Shown here: piece after piece, positions 24,345-34,673 of the stretch
How the letters are laid out: each line of letters starts with the position of its first letter
How positions within the stretch are numbered: the first letter of the stretch is position 1
Assembly (NCBI GenBank): GCA_028015205.1
Contig: CM051516.1
Coordinates: forward strand, 52,146,230 to 52,210,229
Direction: 5' to 3'
Source: Mytilisepta virgata
Taxonomy: Eukaryota; Mollusca; Bivalvia; Mytilida; Mytilidae
Length of the DNA stretch: 64,000 nt
The notes under the pieces: generated by a model
What the model saw: only the letters and a program-made list of their open reading frames with translations
The model's database searches: none
Told to the model about the DNA's origin: nothing
Translations under genes and position numbers: made by a program

Positions 24345-25743
24345 TTGGTGAGCTAGTGCTACCAACAAGCGTCCGTCGTTCGTCTGTTAACTTTATAACG
24401 TTTTAATCTTCTCCTCTGAAACCACTGGGCCAATTGTGACCAATCTTTCTTGGAATAGTCCTTGTGTGGAACCCTTCCAAAATTATGTCCGGCACCTCCG
24501 ACGTCCTATCGACATGACTGCTGTGACTAAGAATAGAAAAAAGGGGGATGAATTTAAAAAAAAATTCTCCTATGTAACTACATGGCCAATTGGAACCAGA
24601 CTCGGCAGCAATGGTCTTTAAATGGTTATCTTCCAGAATTATGTCCGATGACCCGGACCGTCAACCAAAATGTCCACCACAACCGAATTTAGTTTAATAT
24701 AGGATCCTGTGGGAAGTTCATTCAAATCTCTTCTCGTCTAAAACTAGTGAGCCAATTGAAACCAGCAGCAATGATCCTTAGCTGGTCCTCTTCCAGTAAT
24801 GTGTCCAATGATGGCCAAGATGGCCGCCACAACCGAACTTAGTTTAACATAAAACCCTACGGGAAATTCTTTTAAAAATCTTCTTGTATGAAACTACTGA
24901 GCCAATTGCAACCAAACTTGGCAGCAATGGTCCTTAGATCGTCTTCTTCCAGAATTGTGTCCGATAACGAGGACGGTCAACCAAGATGGCCGCCACAGCC
25001 GAATTTAGTTTAACACAAGACCCTATGTGAAATTCATTTACAATCTTCTTGTCTAAAGAGGACACATATACCTAAGGAGCAATCGTGAAACTACTGAGCC
25101 AATTGGAACCAAACTTAGCAGCACTGGTCCTTAGATTGCCCTCTTACAAAATTATGTCCAATGACCTGGACAATCGACCAAGATGGCCCCCAAATCCCAA
25201 CTTAGTTTAACATAGGACCCTACGGGAAATTCATTTAAAAATCTTGTCCGAAACTACAGAAGAAATTGGAATTAAACTTAGCAGCAATGGTCCTTAGATG
25301 GCCCTCTTTCAGAATTGTGTCTAATGACAGGGACAATCGACCAAGATGGCCGCCACATCCCAACTTAGTTTAACGTAGGACCCTATGGGAAATTCATTTA
25401 AAAATCGTCTTGTCTGAAACCACTGAGATATTTGGAACCAAACTTGGCAGAAATGGGCCTTAAATGGTTCGCTATCAGAATTGTGTCCCATGACACAGAA
25501 TGTCAACCACATCCGATCTTAGACTAACATAGGACACTAAGGGGAAATTCATTAAAAATCTTCTCTGAAAACAACTAGGCCAATTGATACAAAATATGGC
25601 AAAAGTGGTTCTTAGGTGGTCCTCTTGCATAATTGTGACTGATGACCTTGAATGTCAACAAAGATGGCCGCCATAGCCGAACTTCGTTTAACATAGGACA
25701 CTATGGGAAAGTCATTGAATAATCTTGTCTGAAAATACAGAGC
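24345..25743 (+). mobile_element. Family C Helitron-like element, left segment
   Basis: The 5' end is 'ttggtgagctagtgctacc' then 'gcgtccgtcgttcgtc' (24369-24384), the same terminal blocks as the minus copy ending at 22453. An array of units of about 165 bp follows. The block 'cttagtttaacatagg' or a variant occurs near 24685, 24834, 25001, 25198, 25362, 25515 and 25678. The larger 197-bp step near 25080 is due to a 31-bp extra block (25055-25085). The array is interrupted at 25743 by family B and resumes at 26784. No ORF of substance. Confidence 0.8.
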
Positions 25744-25964
25744 AAGTATTTAGAACAATTCAAAAATAATAGAAATACTAACGGTTCGTTCCTTGTATTG
25801 CATATGGTAGATCTCCTTAGCTGAAATTTGGCTTCCTATTTCGGTATTTGTGGTTATGAGTACTTCTTGTTTAAAATAAGTTTGATTTTTGGTCTTCCAA
25901 ATGTTTTGGTTTTAATGCTGCTGATGAGAGGTTCTCCTTGAAATGCTTCGTATACAGCATATTA

Positions 25965-26370
25965 TCGTATTTCCCTAAGGCTATATCGACCTGCTGAGGC
26001 CTTCAGAATTTCCCGTATTTCGGCACTGTGACGTCGTAAAGAGTTGACCCGACCCTAATATGAGCTGACCCGAATATATAAGCGACGTCATAATGTTTGA
26101 CCCAACGTTGACCCGAATATATCAGGAAAACATCCGGTCATAGGCGGATGGTCATTGAAAAGTAAGACATTCCATTAAGATTGCTAGTTAACAATACGAT
26201 AAATTTATCATCAAGTTTTCTTCAAACAAATATTGTAAAATATTAGCCGCTCGACACAATATGAAGCTTTTTGGCTCGTTCGCTACTCTCACTCGCCGAA
26301 AAGCTTCACATTGTGTCTCGCGGCTGATATTTTACGATATACGTTTGCAGAAAACCTGATAATATGTACG
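25965..26370. mobile_element. About 405-bp MITE-like insert in family B, with long hairpin
   Basis: Uninterrupted B copies read 'cagcatagtataaattt'. Here that phrase is split after 'cagcata' (25964) and resumes as 'gtataaattt' (26371). The inserted DNA has 'catattatcg' at its left edge and the inverted 'cctgataatatg' at its right edge, so short terminal inverted repeats are plausible. It includes 'gacccgaatatat'-type repeated motifs near 26068 and 26110 and a long inverted repeat at 26205-26366. No ORF. Target-site duplication is unclear. Confidence 0.55.
26205..26366. repeat. Long imperfect inverted repeat
   Basis: The left arm (about 26205-26276) includes 'gttttcttcaaacaaatatt', 'gtaaaatattagccgctcg' and 'cacaatatgaagctttttgg'. 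The right arm (about 26296-26366) includes 'ccgaaaagcttcacattgtg', 'cgcggctgatattttac' and 'acgtttgcagaaaac'. They pair over about 65-70 bp with few mismatches, around a short spacer. A single transcript would fold into a long hairpin. Confidence 0.8.
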
Positions 26371-26783
26371 TATAAATTTACTATATCTAATATTAGTATC
26401 TTTGGATTGTTATTTTGAAACTCCTGATACGATGCCTCTGCATGGTGAACCCAAGGTCCCGAGGGTATTCGCAAACCCAGTCGTCAGACTTGTCTGACAT
26501 GATTATTGATTGATTTGTTACAGAAATTACCAGTATTTAGCAAAAATACTAAGGGTTCATTCCTTGTATTGCACATGGTAGATCTCCTTAGCTGAAATTT
26601 GGCTTCCTATTTCGGTATTTTTGGTTATGAGTACTTCTTGTTTAAAATAAGTTTGGTTTTTGGTCTTCCAAATGTTTCGGTTTTAATGCTGCTGATGAGA
26701 GGTATAACTCCTTGAAATGCGTAGTATACAGCATAGTATAAATTTACTATATCTAATATTAGTATCTTTGGATTGTTATTTTG

Positions 26784-27578
26784 GAACAAAACTTAGCAGA
26801 AATGGTCTTTAAATGGTCCTCTCTCAGAATTATGTCCGATGACCCAGAAAGTCGACCAAGATGGCCGCCACAACCGAACTTTAACATAGGACCCTATGGG
26901 AAAATATCTTGTTTGAAAGCACTAGGCCATTTGGAACCAAACATTGCAAAAGTAGTCGTTAGGTGGTCTTCTTTCAGAATTATGTCTGATGACCCAGAAT
27001 GTCAACAAAGATGGCTACCACGGCCGAACTTAGTTTAACATAGGACACTATGGGACAATTAAAAAAGTATTATTCTTGTCTGAAACTCACAACCAGTTGT
27101 AACCAAAGTTTGCAGAAATGGTCCTTAAATGGTCCTCTTTCAGAATTATGTCCGCTGAACCAGAATGTCAACCAAAATGTCTTCCACATCCGAACTAACA
27201 AAGACTCTATGGGAAAATTCACTAAAAAATCTTCTTGTCTGAAACCACTTTGCCAATTGGAACCAGACTTGGCAGAAATGATCTTTATATGGTCCTCTTT
27301 CAGAAGAATTGTGTCATATAACCCTGATTTTTAACCAAGAAAGCCGCCACAGCCGAACTCAGTTTAACATAGGAGCCTATGTGAAAATAAATATAAAAAA
27401 ACTTTCTTGTCTTAAAGCACTTGGCTTATTGGAACAGGACTTGGCAGCCATGGTTATTAGATTGTCCTCTTTCAGAATTATGTCCAATAATACAGACTTT
27501 TGTTTCTTAGGTGCTTTTATGGCTGTTGATTGGCAAATTGAATCCAGGTGAGCGATACAGGCTCTTGGGAGCCTCAAG
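26784..27578 (+). mobile_element. Family C element, right segment and 3' end
   Basis: Satellite units continue with 'cgaactt...aacatagg' blocks near 26874, 27023 and 27354 and a decayed one at 27190. The 3' end has 'ggtgagcgatacag', hairpin AGGCTC-TTGG-GAGCCT (27559-27574) and then CAAG, a one-base departure from the expected CTAG. Together with 24345-25743 it forms one element of about 2.2 kb plus the 1.04-kb B insertion. Frames of 80-94 codons here are satellite translations. Confidence 0.8.
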
Positions 27579-27892
27579 TTTTGAATGATAAGCGGAAGAC
27601 AGGTCGGATATCAGACAAAGTCTGGATAACCTAGTACAACAGGTCCCAGGAGGATCGAATATCAAACATATAGAATGAAATAAAATCAAAACTACGAGAA
27701 GGTTGATTAACCGATTCATTACTGGTCATTGTCAGGCCGTTTTTGTTCAGTCATATGCAGACACGACAAAATCGACAAACAATCTAGATAATGAATGATA
27801 AAAAATGGCCAAAGCTCTGAAGCAAAGCTGAATTAAGCGCATATTTTTTTTCCTGAGATCTAGGGAGGGTTATGTAATTTCTTTGACGGTTT
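27579..27892. other. Unassigned spacer
   Basis: Short stretch between C and D3. No gene or family recognised. Confidence 0.5.
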
Positions 27893-29046
27893 TTATCGCC
27901 GCACTTCGAATGATATTTGTAATCGGTCCGTCTGACCGTTCGGCCGTCCGTTTGTCCGTCCGTTAGATAATCTTTTTTCCAGAACTACTCGTTTATTTTT
28001 AACTTCCTGCATTTAAATTATATATACAGTATTGTCACAAACTATATGTAGGTGCGTAATAAGGTTGTAGAATTTTGATTTTCAAGAATTGGGGCCTACA
28101 GACATGACAGAGGTCGAATTTTAAAAATTGGAATTTAAGCTTGTGACCTAAACTCCTCATTCATTTCTCACGTCATGCATTTAATTTCTACATAATATTG
28201 TCACATACTTTATGTAGATGCACAATAAGGTTTTAGAATTTTGATTTTCATAAATTGTGGCCCACAGGGGTCGAATTTCGAAAACTAAAAATTTAAACTA
28301 AACTCCTTATTAATTTTTCATTTTATGATTTTAATGTCTATACAATATTGTCACATACTGTATGTAGATGTGTAATGAGGTTTTAGAATTTTGATTTGGA
28401 CAACTTGAGGCTCAAATGGGTTGTATTTCGGAAATAGTGAATTCAAGCTTGTGCCTTAAATTCCTTTTTCATTTTGCATTTAGATTTAGCAAATATATTT
28501 GTATGTAATATTGTTCTTTATTTTCTGCAGATTTGCGAAAAGGTTTTTAATTTTAAAAATCTATTAAGGGTTTAAATTTTGTGATCGAAAATGGTGAAAT
28601 TGCTAATTTTGGCTTGTCTCTGGAAATACGCATTCATTTTTTTAAATTTCCAATCTTCGACCCCTATGTGCCCCAATTTTTTTAAAATCAAAATTCTAAA
28701 ACCTTATTGCGCATCTACATATAGTATGTGACAATACTGTATAGAAATTAAATGCATGAAATTAAAAACGAATGAGGAGTTCAGGTCACAAGCTTAGATT
28801 TCCAATTTTCGAAATTCGACCCCTGCGGGCCCAATGTTTGAAAATCAAAATTCTAAAACCTCATTGCGCATCTACATACAATTTGTAACAATACTGTATA
28901 GAGATTAAACGCATTAAGTGAAAAATGAACAAGGACTTCTGGAGACAAGATTATCTAACGGACTGACAGACGGACAGACGATACAACGGACGTTCAGACG
29001 GACCGATTACAAATTTCCCCGAACTTCATTCGAAGTGCGGTGTTAA
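27893..29046. mobile_element. Family D fold-back element, copy 3
   Basis: The clearest terminal inverted repeats of the family. The left end is 'atcgccgcacttcgaatg' then 'tttgtaatcggtccgtctg' (27895-27935). The right end is 'cagacggaccgattacaaat' then 'cattcgaagtgcggtg' (28994-29042). Tandem units of about 160 bp ('aactcct' blocks near 27986, 28149 and 28298) run forward to about 28640. From 28645 the unit orientation flips ('gaggagttcagg' near 28776), making the right end an inverted copy of the left. TCCG and GGAC-rich tracts flank the inner sides of both ends. No ORF, so non-autonomous. Confidence 0.8.
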
Positions 29047-29719
29047 TAATACATTTTTCTACAAGCTACAAAAATGTAAAGTGGGTTTACTGCAGAAATA
29101 ATAATGTTATTTAAAAATATAAATTTTTACTGCCATTTTTTGTTTCTTTCGTCAAAGAAAGTTTTATATTACGATCTATAGAAAGCAGTAACCTACCTTT
29201 TTATGACTAAGTTTTAAAAATATGTTATACTACAATAGTCTTTGTAACATTTTGGGAGCCTCATCCACTTTAGATCTCAACGGCAGTCACATACCAATAG
29301 ACCTCTCACTGTTAATTTGTCCTCATCTCGTGGTAATGTACCAGCATACACAGCGATTCCAGCTTATTAGGTATTAAGGACCCATGCAAATTACTCTGAC
29401 CTTCGAGAAAAAGATAGAGGATATTTATAGTATCACATGACTGAACCAGAGTATAACACGGATATACAGTCAACAATCGTTATGTCGAATCCATTGGGAC
29501 CTGAAAAAGTAGTTCGATTTAATCGAAAATTCGAGATATCAGTTGTAAATGTGTATAGTTACTGCTGTTGAGGGTCTAAACAGATAATTTGAGTTACCCG
29601 GAATTTCGACTTAAATGTGTTCAACTGTACTTGTGTCATAACTTTGAAAAAAATGCATCTGTGATTCTGAACTAATTCTTTGTTAGCTGGCAAAAACCAT
29701 TGGTAACAATTCCTTTTAT
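29047..29719. other. Unassigned DNA
   Basis: AT-rich. Around 29490-29640 short motifs of the 'ttcgacttaa'/'ttcgagatatc' kind recur and look like an old element edge, but no boundary can be set. Confidence 0.45.
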
Positions 29720-29765
29720 TATACCCGCATTGCTTGGATGAAACAAATGTGGGGGTGCGGGTATA
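29720..29765. repeat. Short inverted repeat, element-end-like
   Basis: A perfect 10-base stem TATACCCGCA (29720-29729) / TGCGGGTATA (29756-29765) with a 26-nt loop. It resembles the terminal hairpin of mollusc non-autonomous elements starting 'tatacccgc', but no body follows. Confidence 0.6.
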
Positions 29766-31058
29766 ACTGTCGTCTCTGAAAGTACTCTAGCTATTTTTTA
29801 ATGTTTTATACCAGAAGTAATGGGCCAGTTTCCGAGTTTCGTAACATCTAAGGTGACTATTCGGATAAAACAATAAGGAGGCATCGTAGAATTATAAAAT
29901 TCCTGGGTCAAATTCATTCTGAAGAAGCCATTATTAAAAAATTGTTTAAAAGTCATTTGTATGGCTAATAATAGAATATATTTTGTAAACATTTCAAACT
30001 TTGGCGAATATCCATACAACAAAAGAAAACTTGTTGTGTCCAGGTACATGAAATATGCTTTAGACAAGTGCAAAACATTTCATTTTGTTTTGGAAACGAA
30101 CATGTTAACAACACAGAACAGTTTTAAATGTTCTAAACCAGTCGTGGGATGTGTAGCCATTTCATGATTTACAAAGAAATTCCCCATGCTATTAGGTGAA
30201 GGATGATGTAGAGTTTAGTTTTGTTCTGGTTTTTATATCATATTTCCATTAAGGACAATTACAAAATCCTATGCAACAACATTAACGATATCTATATGGA
30301 TCTTTAAGGTACATTGAAGTTGCGACCAAAGCCTCTGACGTCAAACAGAAATACATTGATAGGTTTAGAAATATCAAGCGACACAATAAATAACCCTACT
30401 GGATAATAATTTATACAGAAATAGAACGTTATCGTTAAATCGAGATATAAAACAAAGAAGATCCTAAGAAATTAATTTGGCTTACAATTATTGTATCGTG
30501 TTATTACATATTACATAGAAATAGTTATGGTAAGATGCTGATAACACTTGCAATTATGAACCAGAAATAAAACTTCTTTGAAACCTTTTGCAACTTCTAT
30601 ATCTGTACATCGGTGTAAATTACTGTCATAGTAGTATTTGCGCATTCATCTTTATAAAGTGACTGTAGTCAAATCTTACTTTTAATGCACGCATGTTGTT
30701 CCAAGGCTGAGATCATCACATCAAAAGCCTAGGGCCATAACCATGAACTAGTAGATCGTTATGGAATATCAGTTTTTTAGATGTAATCTGACCTCGTATA
30801 TTTGTTGAAGTTTTTTTCTCCTCTAATACCAAGCATGACTTTTCATGAGCAATATGAGAGACAGCGAGTTCATTGAGCAAATATGCAATTTTAAGGTACA
30901 TTTGGAACCTTTCTGTAAAATGGTCAAGTATTCGCAACATATACTTCCTTGTCAGAACAAATTGTGATCTGGATATGTTTTCATTTTATATACTTAATCG
31001 TTCAAACATTGTTGTGCGATTTTGAACGGGTTTCTCTGAATATAAACTGTTATAATTA
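29766..31058. other. Unassigned AT-rich DNA
   Basis: No gene or repeat recognised. Open frames up to 91 codons (29798-30073, minus) lack any domain. Confidence 0.55.
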
Positions 31059-31416
31059 GGGCCCCGCAAATTGGTGGCGGTCGCCTATAGTGATCAGTCT
31101 GTCCGTCCGTTCGTAACAAATCGTGTCCGCTCTATATCTTGAGAACCTTTATGATTTCATAGTTTATAATTGGCATGGATATTCGTTAGCACCAGAGGGT
31201 GTGTCACAATGTACTGACTCTGTAGGTCAAAAGTCAAGGTCAAAGTGGAGAACCCCATGTCCTATGGTAAAGATCGTGTCCGCTCTTTAACTTGAGAATG
31301 GTTGGAAGGTAAGTGAAGATACTTGGCATGGTTATTGAGGTAATTGGGAACCCATTTCACCACAAGTTATTTACGAAGGGGCCCACAGAGATGGATTCCA
31401 TCTCCTTGATGTCTAG
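31059..31416 (+). mobile_element. Family H Helitron-like non-autonomous element
   Basis: Begins 'gggccccgcaaattggtgg' and carries a 'gtctgtccgtccgttcg' run. It has two internal blocks starting 'tcgtgtccgctct' (31121 and 31273, spacing 152 bp). It ends with hairpin GAGATGG-ATT-CCATCTC (31388-31404), nine bases later CTAG (31413-31416), then T. The hairpin-CTRR-T ending is that of Helitrons and is shared in form, not sequence, with family C. Single copy in the window. The type is familiar from bivalve genomes. Confidence 0.65.
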
Positions 31417-31638
31417 TTTGTTTTAATTCTTAAGAGATTTATTTCAACAATACTTTATCCACTGACAGCAGAAATTCCTGACTTTCCTGGTCGACAGATT
31501 TGTTATTAATACCTACGAAGCTAATCACTAGATTTCTCGCTATTTTAATCTGGCAAATTACTTTATATTAATCAGGAAGTGATCTCTGTTTTATATATAT
31601 ATATATCTGTTGCTACTAAAATTCTGGAATTTCTCACC
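31417..31638. other. Unassigned DNA with short TA run
   Basis: Short spacer with a TA-dinucleotide run near 31592-31604. Confidence 0.5.
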
Positions 31639-32660
31639 GACAACATATTTGTTGAATTTGGAGGACATCTTTTCAACAGTCGATCGGCGTCACAATCTAG
31701 AAAAACTGTGCGCCGCTTTTGACCGACCTGATCTTGTTTGCATATGAAGCTAAATTTTTACAGGGTCTACTATATCAGAAAGAAAAGAAACTAGCACGGT
31801 CCTTTAATTTCAGTTTCCGCTATATAGATGATGTTTTGTCACATAATAATCCTTACTTTAAGGATAACGTACATCTCATCTATTCCAGTGAACTTGAAAC
31901 TAAAGAGACCACAGATATACTAACTTCTGCTGCATATCTAGCTTTCTACTTGTACATAGATAATAATGGCAATTGAAATCAAAACTTTATGACAAACGTG
32001 ATGATTTTAATTTTCAGATTATGAACTTCCCACTTTCGTAGTCGTTACATACCAAGGTCTCCAGCCTATTGGGTGTACATTTCATAGTTTATTTGTTACG
32101 GCATGTGATTTATGTGGCGATTTTATCGAAAGGGCGAGATTGCTGTCACATAAACTTCTATGACAGGGTTATCTTCAGTCTCTGTTAATGTCATCACTCT
32201 AAAAGTTGTACGGTCGTCACCACGAATTGATTGACAGATACGAAGTTTCTATCTTGCATATAAGACTAGATATCCTCAGTTAGATGTCACGTCCTTCTGT
32301 AAATGACACATCACCGGACTAAACACCTCGCCAGACTGGACACTTCACTGGCAATGTGACGGGTACCGTTAACGGAGCAGGACATACTTAGACATCCGAA
32401 GCACCTGATGTCACTCCCGGTTTTTAATGGGAGCTCACACTGCTAATGCTTTAGTTTCTGTGCTGTTTTGTTCTATTTTTGTTTAGTTTATTATACTTTT
32501 CTTTATTCTTTTAGTTATACATGTATTCTCTTGGCATCTTTATGTTCCATTCTCATGACTTTGTCTTTTCCTTGAACTTTGAATTTGTGGAATCTCACTG
32601 TTTTGTCGCTTCGTTATTCTTTTGTCGATATTCATTATTTTTTTTTATTTTGGAATTCAA
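31639..32660 (+). pseudogene. Reverse-transcriptase relic, longest copy, with 3' UTR
   Basis: Retrotransposon RT fragment. A clean frame at 31719-31976 (85 codons) runs from the end of the fingers/palm region to just past the catalytic box. It includes A-Y-E-A-K-F-L-Q-G-L, K-K-L-A-R-S-F-N-F-S-F-R and then Y-I-D-D-V (YIDD at 31821-31832), with E-L-E-T-K-E-T-T and Y-I-D-N-N-G-N at its end. After a stop, shifted frames continue with Y-D-K-R-D-D-F-N-F (about 31985-32015) and later R-H-H-E-L-I-D-R-Y (about 32215-32240). A short E-F-G-G-H-L-F block (31650-31670) precedes the frame. From 32430 a T-rich 3' UTR carries 'ttccattctc', 'gactttgtcttttccttg' and 'ttttgtcg' blocks shared with the minus copies at 50546-51190. 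A Penelope-like class is my best guess. N-terminal RT and any endonuclease are absent. Confidence 0.85.
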
Positions 32661-32858
32661 GGGGCAAAATCTTATTATCTCATTTTGAATACTAAGAAGT
32701 ACCCCTCTCATGCGAAACATTTAAAAGTAAGTTTAGAAGTAACTTACCGAAGATAATTTGTTGTATTACCAGAAGGTCAGAAAAACTTTTTTATATCTTG
32801 ATAGCAGATTAACCATCGCATTGGCGTTATTTGATTTTGTAAGAATGTGCTCTACACA
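32661..32858. other. Unassigned spacer
   Basis: Between the RT 3' UTR and an A tail. Nothing recognised. Confidence 0.5.
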
Positions 32859-33105
32859 AGACTTGATTGATTGTTTGTTTGCTTAACAGCTAGTGGCAAA
32901 CATACATGCATCTTCAGTACGAAAATTTGTTCAACAATTTATCAAATACAATTCAAATAGGGATTTGACGGGACACAGAGTGGAACACATTTTGACTGCC
33001 ACTGTAAGTCGATCGATGGTTGATGTGGGTCGGATAATAAAGCCTTCCGTAGCGACCATTGACATAGTACTCTTTTTTCGAAAAAAAGAACTACAAAGTT
33101 AAGTA
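32859..33105 (-). repeat. Family A element, 3' part with tail
   Basis: Plus-strand 'gattgattgtttgtttgctt' (32866-32885) is the inverted TCAA-rich tail. 'gttcaacaatttatcaaata' (32929-32948), 'ttttgactgccactgtaag' and 'gccttccgtagcgacca' follow. It ends near 33105 with none of the 'actatggtccgcgg' block, so it is 5' truncated. Confidence 0.75.
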
Positions 33106-33544
33106 ATGCACAGCAATTCATCATTGTTTTATGTTATATTTATATTCTTACAGAAATGCTCAACAGTCTAAATTGTCTGATCGTACAATGCAAATGAAAA
33201 AGACGGTTTCGTAGAAACTTAACACCAATACGCAGGGATAATGCTATTTATAAAGAAACGGAAAGTAAATGTTAATGCAACTAAAAAAGAACGTTTTATC
33301 AATTTCAAAGATCGTTGTAGAGCTGCAGTTTAAAGAGAGAGAATCAGCATATTTAAAAGGTTCTGTACTATCACTTCTCTGTGAAATAAATATTTTGAAC
33401 GGGATATTAGATAATATTGTTTCCTAGATTTGTACTACAACATAAAGGTTTATCAGAACAATACACATGTAGTGCTATTTTTTGATAACTGTCCTTTGCT
33501 AACTCTTAATTTGTTGATAATTGAAAAAGATTCCTTTTATAATA
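33106..33544. other. Unassigned AT-rich DNA
   Basis: No feature recognised. Confidence 0.55.
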
Positions 33545-34673
33545 ACAATCCAAAAAGATACTAATATGATATAGTAAATTTATACTATGCTGTATACGAT
33601 GCATTTCAGGAGTTACCTTTCATCAGCAGCATTAAAACCGAAACATTTGGAAGACCAAAAAACCAAACTTATTTTAAACAAGAAGTACTCATAACCAAAA
33701 ATACCGAAATGGGAAGCCAAATTTCAGCTAAGGAGATCTCCATGTGTAATACAAGGAATGAACCCTTAGTATTTCTACTATTTTTTAATTTTGCTAAATA
33801 CTGGTAATTTCTGTAACAAATTAATGAATAATCATGTCAGACAAGTCTGACGACTAGGTTGGCGAATACCCTCGGGACCTAGGATCCATCATGCAGATGC
33901 TTCGCCCCAGGCGTTTCAAAATAACAACCCAAATATACTAATATTAGATATAGTAAATTTATACTATGCTGTATACGACGCATTTCAAGGAGTTACCTCT
34001 CATCGGCAGCATTTAAACCGTGACATTTGGAAGACCAAAAAAAAAAAAAAAAACAAACTTATTTTAAACAAGAAGTACTCATAACCAAAAATACCGAAAT
34101 AGGAAGCCAAATTTCAGGTAAGGAAATCTACCATGTGCAATACAAGGAATGAACCCTTAGTGTTTCTATTATTTTTTAATTTTGCTAAATACTGGTAATT
34201 TCTGTAACAAATCAATGAAAAATCATGTCAGACAAGTCTGATGACTGGGTTAGCGAATACCTTTGTGTACCTACGGTCAACCATGCAGAGTCTTCGCCCA
34301 GGAGTTTCAAAATAACAATCCAAAGATGCTAATATTAGATATAGTAAATTTATACTATGCTGTATACGACGCATTTCAAGGAGTTACCTCTCATCAGCAG
34401 CAATAAAACCGAAACATTTGGAAGACCAAAAACCAAACTTATTTTAAACAAAAAGTACTCATAACCAAAAATACCGAAATAGGAAGCCAAATTTCAGCTA
34501 AGAAGATCTACCATGTGCAATACAGGGAATGAACCTATATTATTTCTATTATTTTTGAATTTTGCTAAATACTGGTAATTTCTGTAACAAATCAATGAAT
34601 AATCATGTCAGACAAGTCTGATGACTGGGTTAGCGAATACCCTCTGGGACCTAGAGTCCACCATGCGACTCTG
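33545..34673 (-). repeat. Family B tandem array, three units, inverted
   Basis: Starts with 'aataacaatcc', the inverted B right edge. The key block 'agtaaatttatactatgctg' recurs near 33574, 33952 and 34341 (spacing about 378 and 389 bp). Each unit carries 'ttggaagaccaaa', 'ggaagccaaatttcag', 'actggtaatttctgtaac' and the palindrome 'gtcagacaagtctga'. Units are similar but not identical. A run of A (about 34039-34054) expands the second unit. The array stops at 34673 within the 'ccaccatgc' block. Confidence 0.9.

Larger units (their letters stand above)
25744..26783 (+). mobile_element. Family B insertion nested in C
   Basis: Family B sequence starts at 'gtatttagaacaattcaaaa' (25746) and ends at 'ttggattgttatttt' (26769-26783), after which the C satellite resumes mid-unit ('ggaacaaaacttagcag'). 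It contains one interrupted unit (25744-26370) and one further unit (26371-26783) with key blocks 'gtcagacttgtctgac', 'ttaccagtatttagc' and 'gctgctgatgagagg'. The same 'gttatttt' right edge is seen at 15010 and 38093 and, inverted, at 33545, so this is a true element border. Confidence 0.75.

Noticed and set aside
27050..27551. Chain of plus-strand frames of 80-94 codons
   Set aside because: They repeat the C satellite and share its period.
33545..34673. CRISPR-like array
   Set aside because: Repeats are about 380 bp with no unique spacers, in a eukaryotic setting; it is a tandem family B array.
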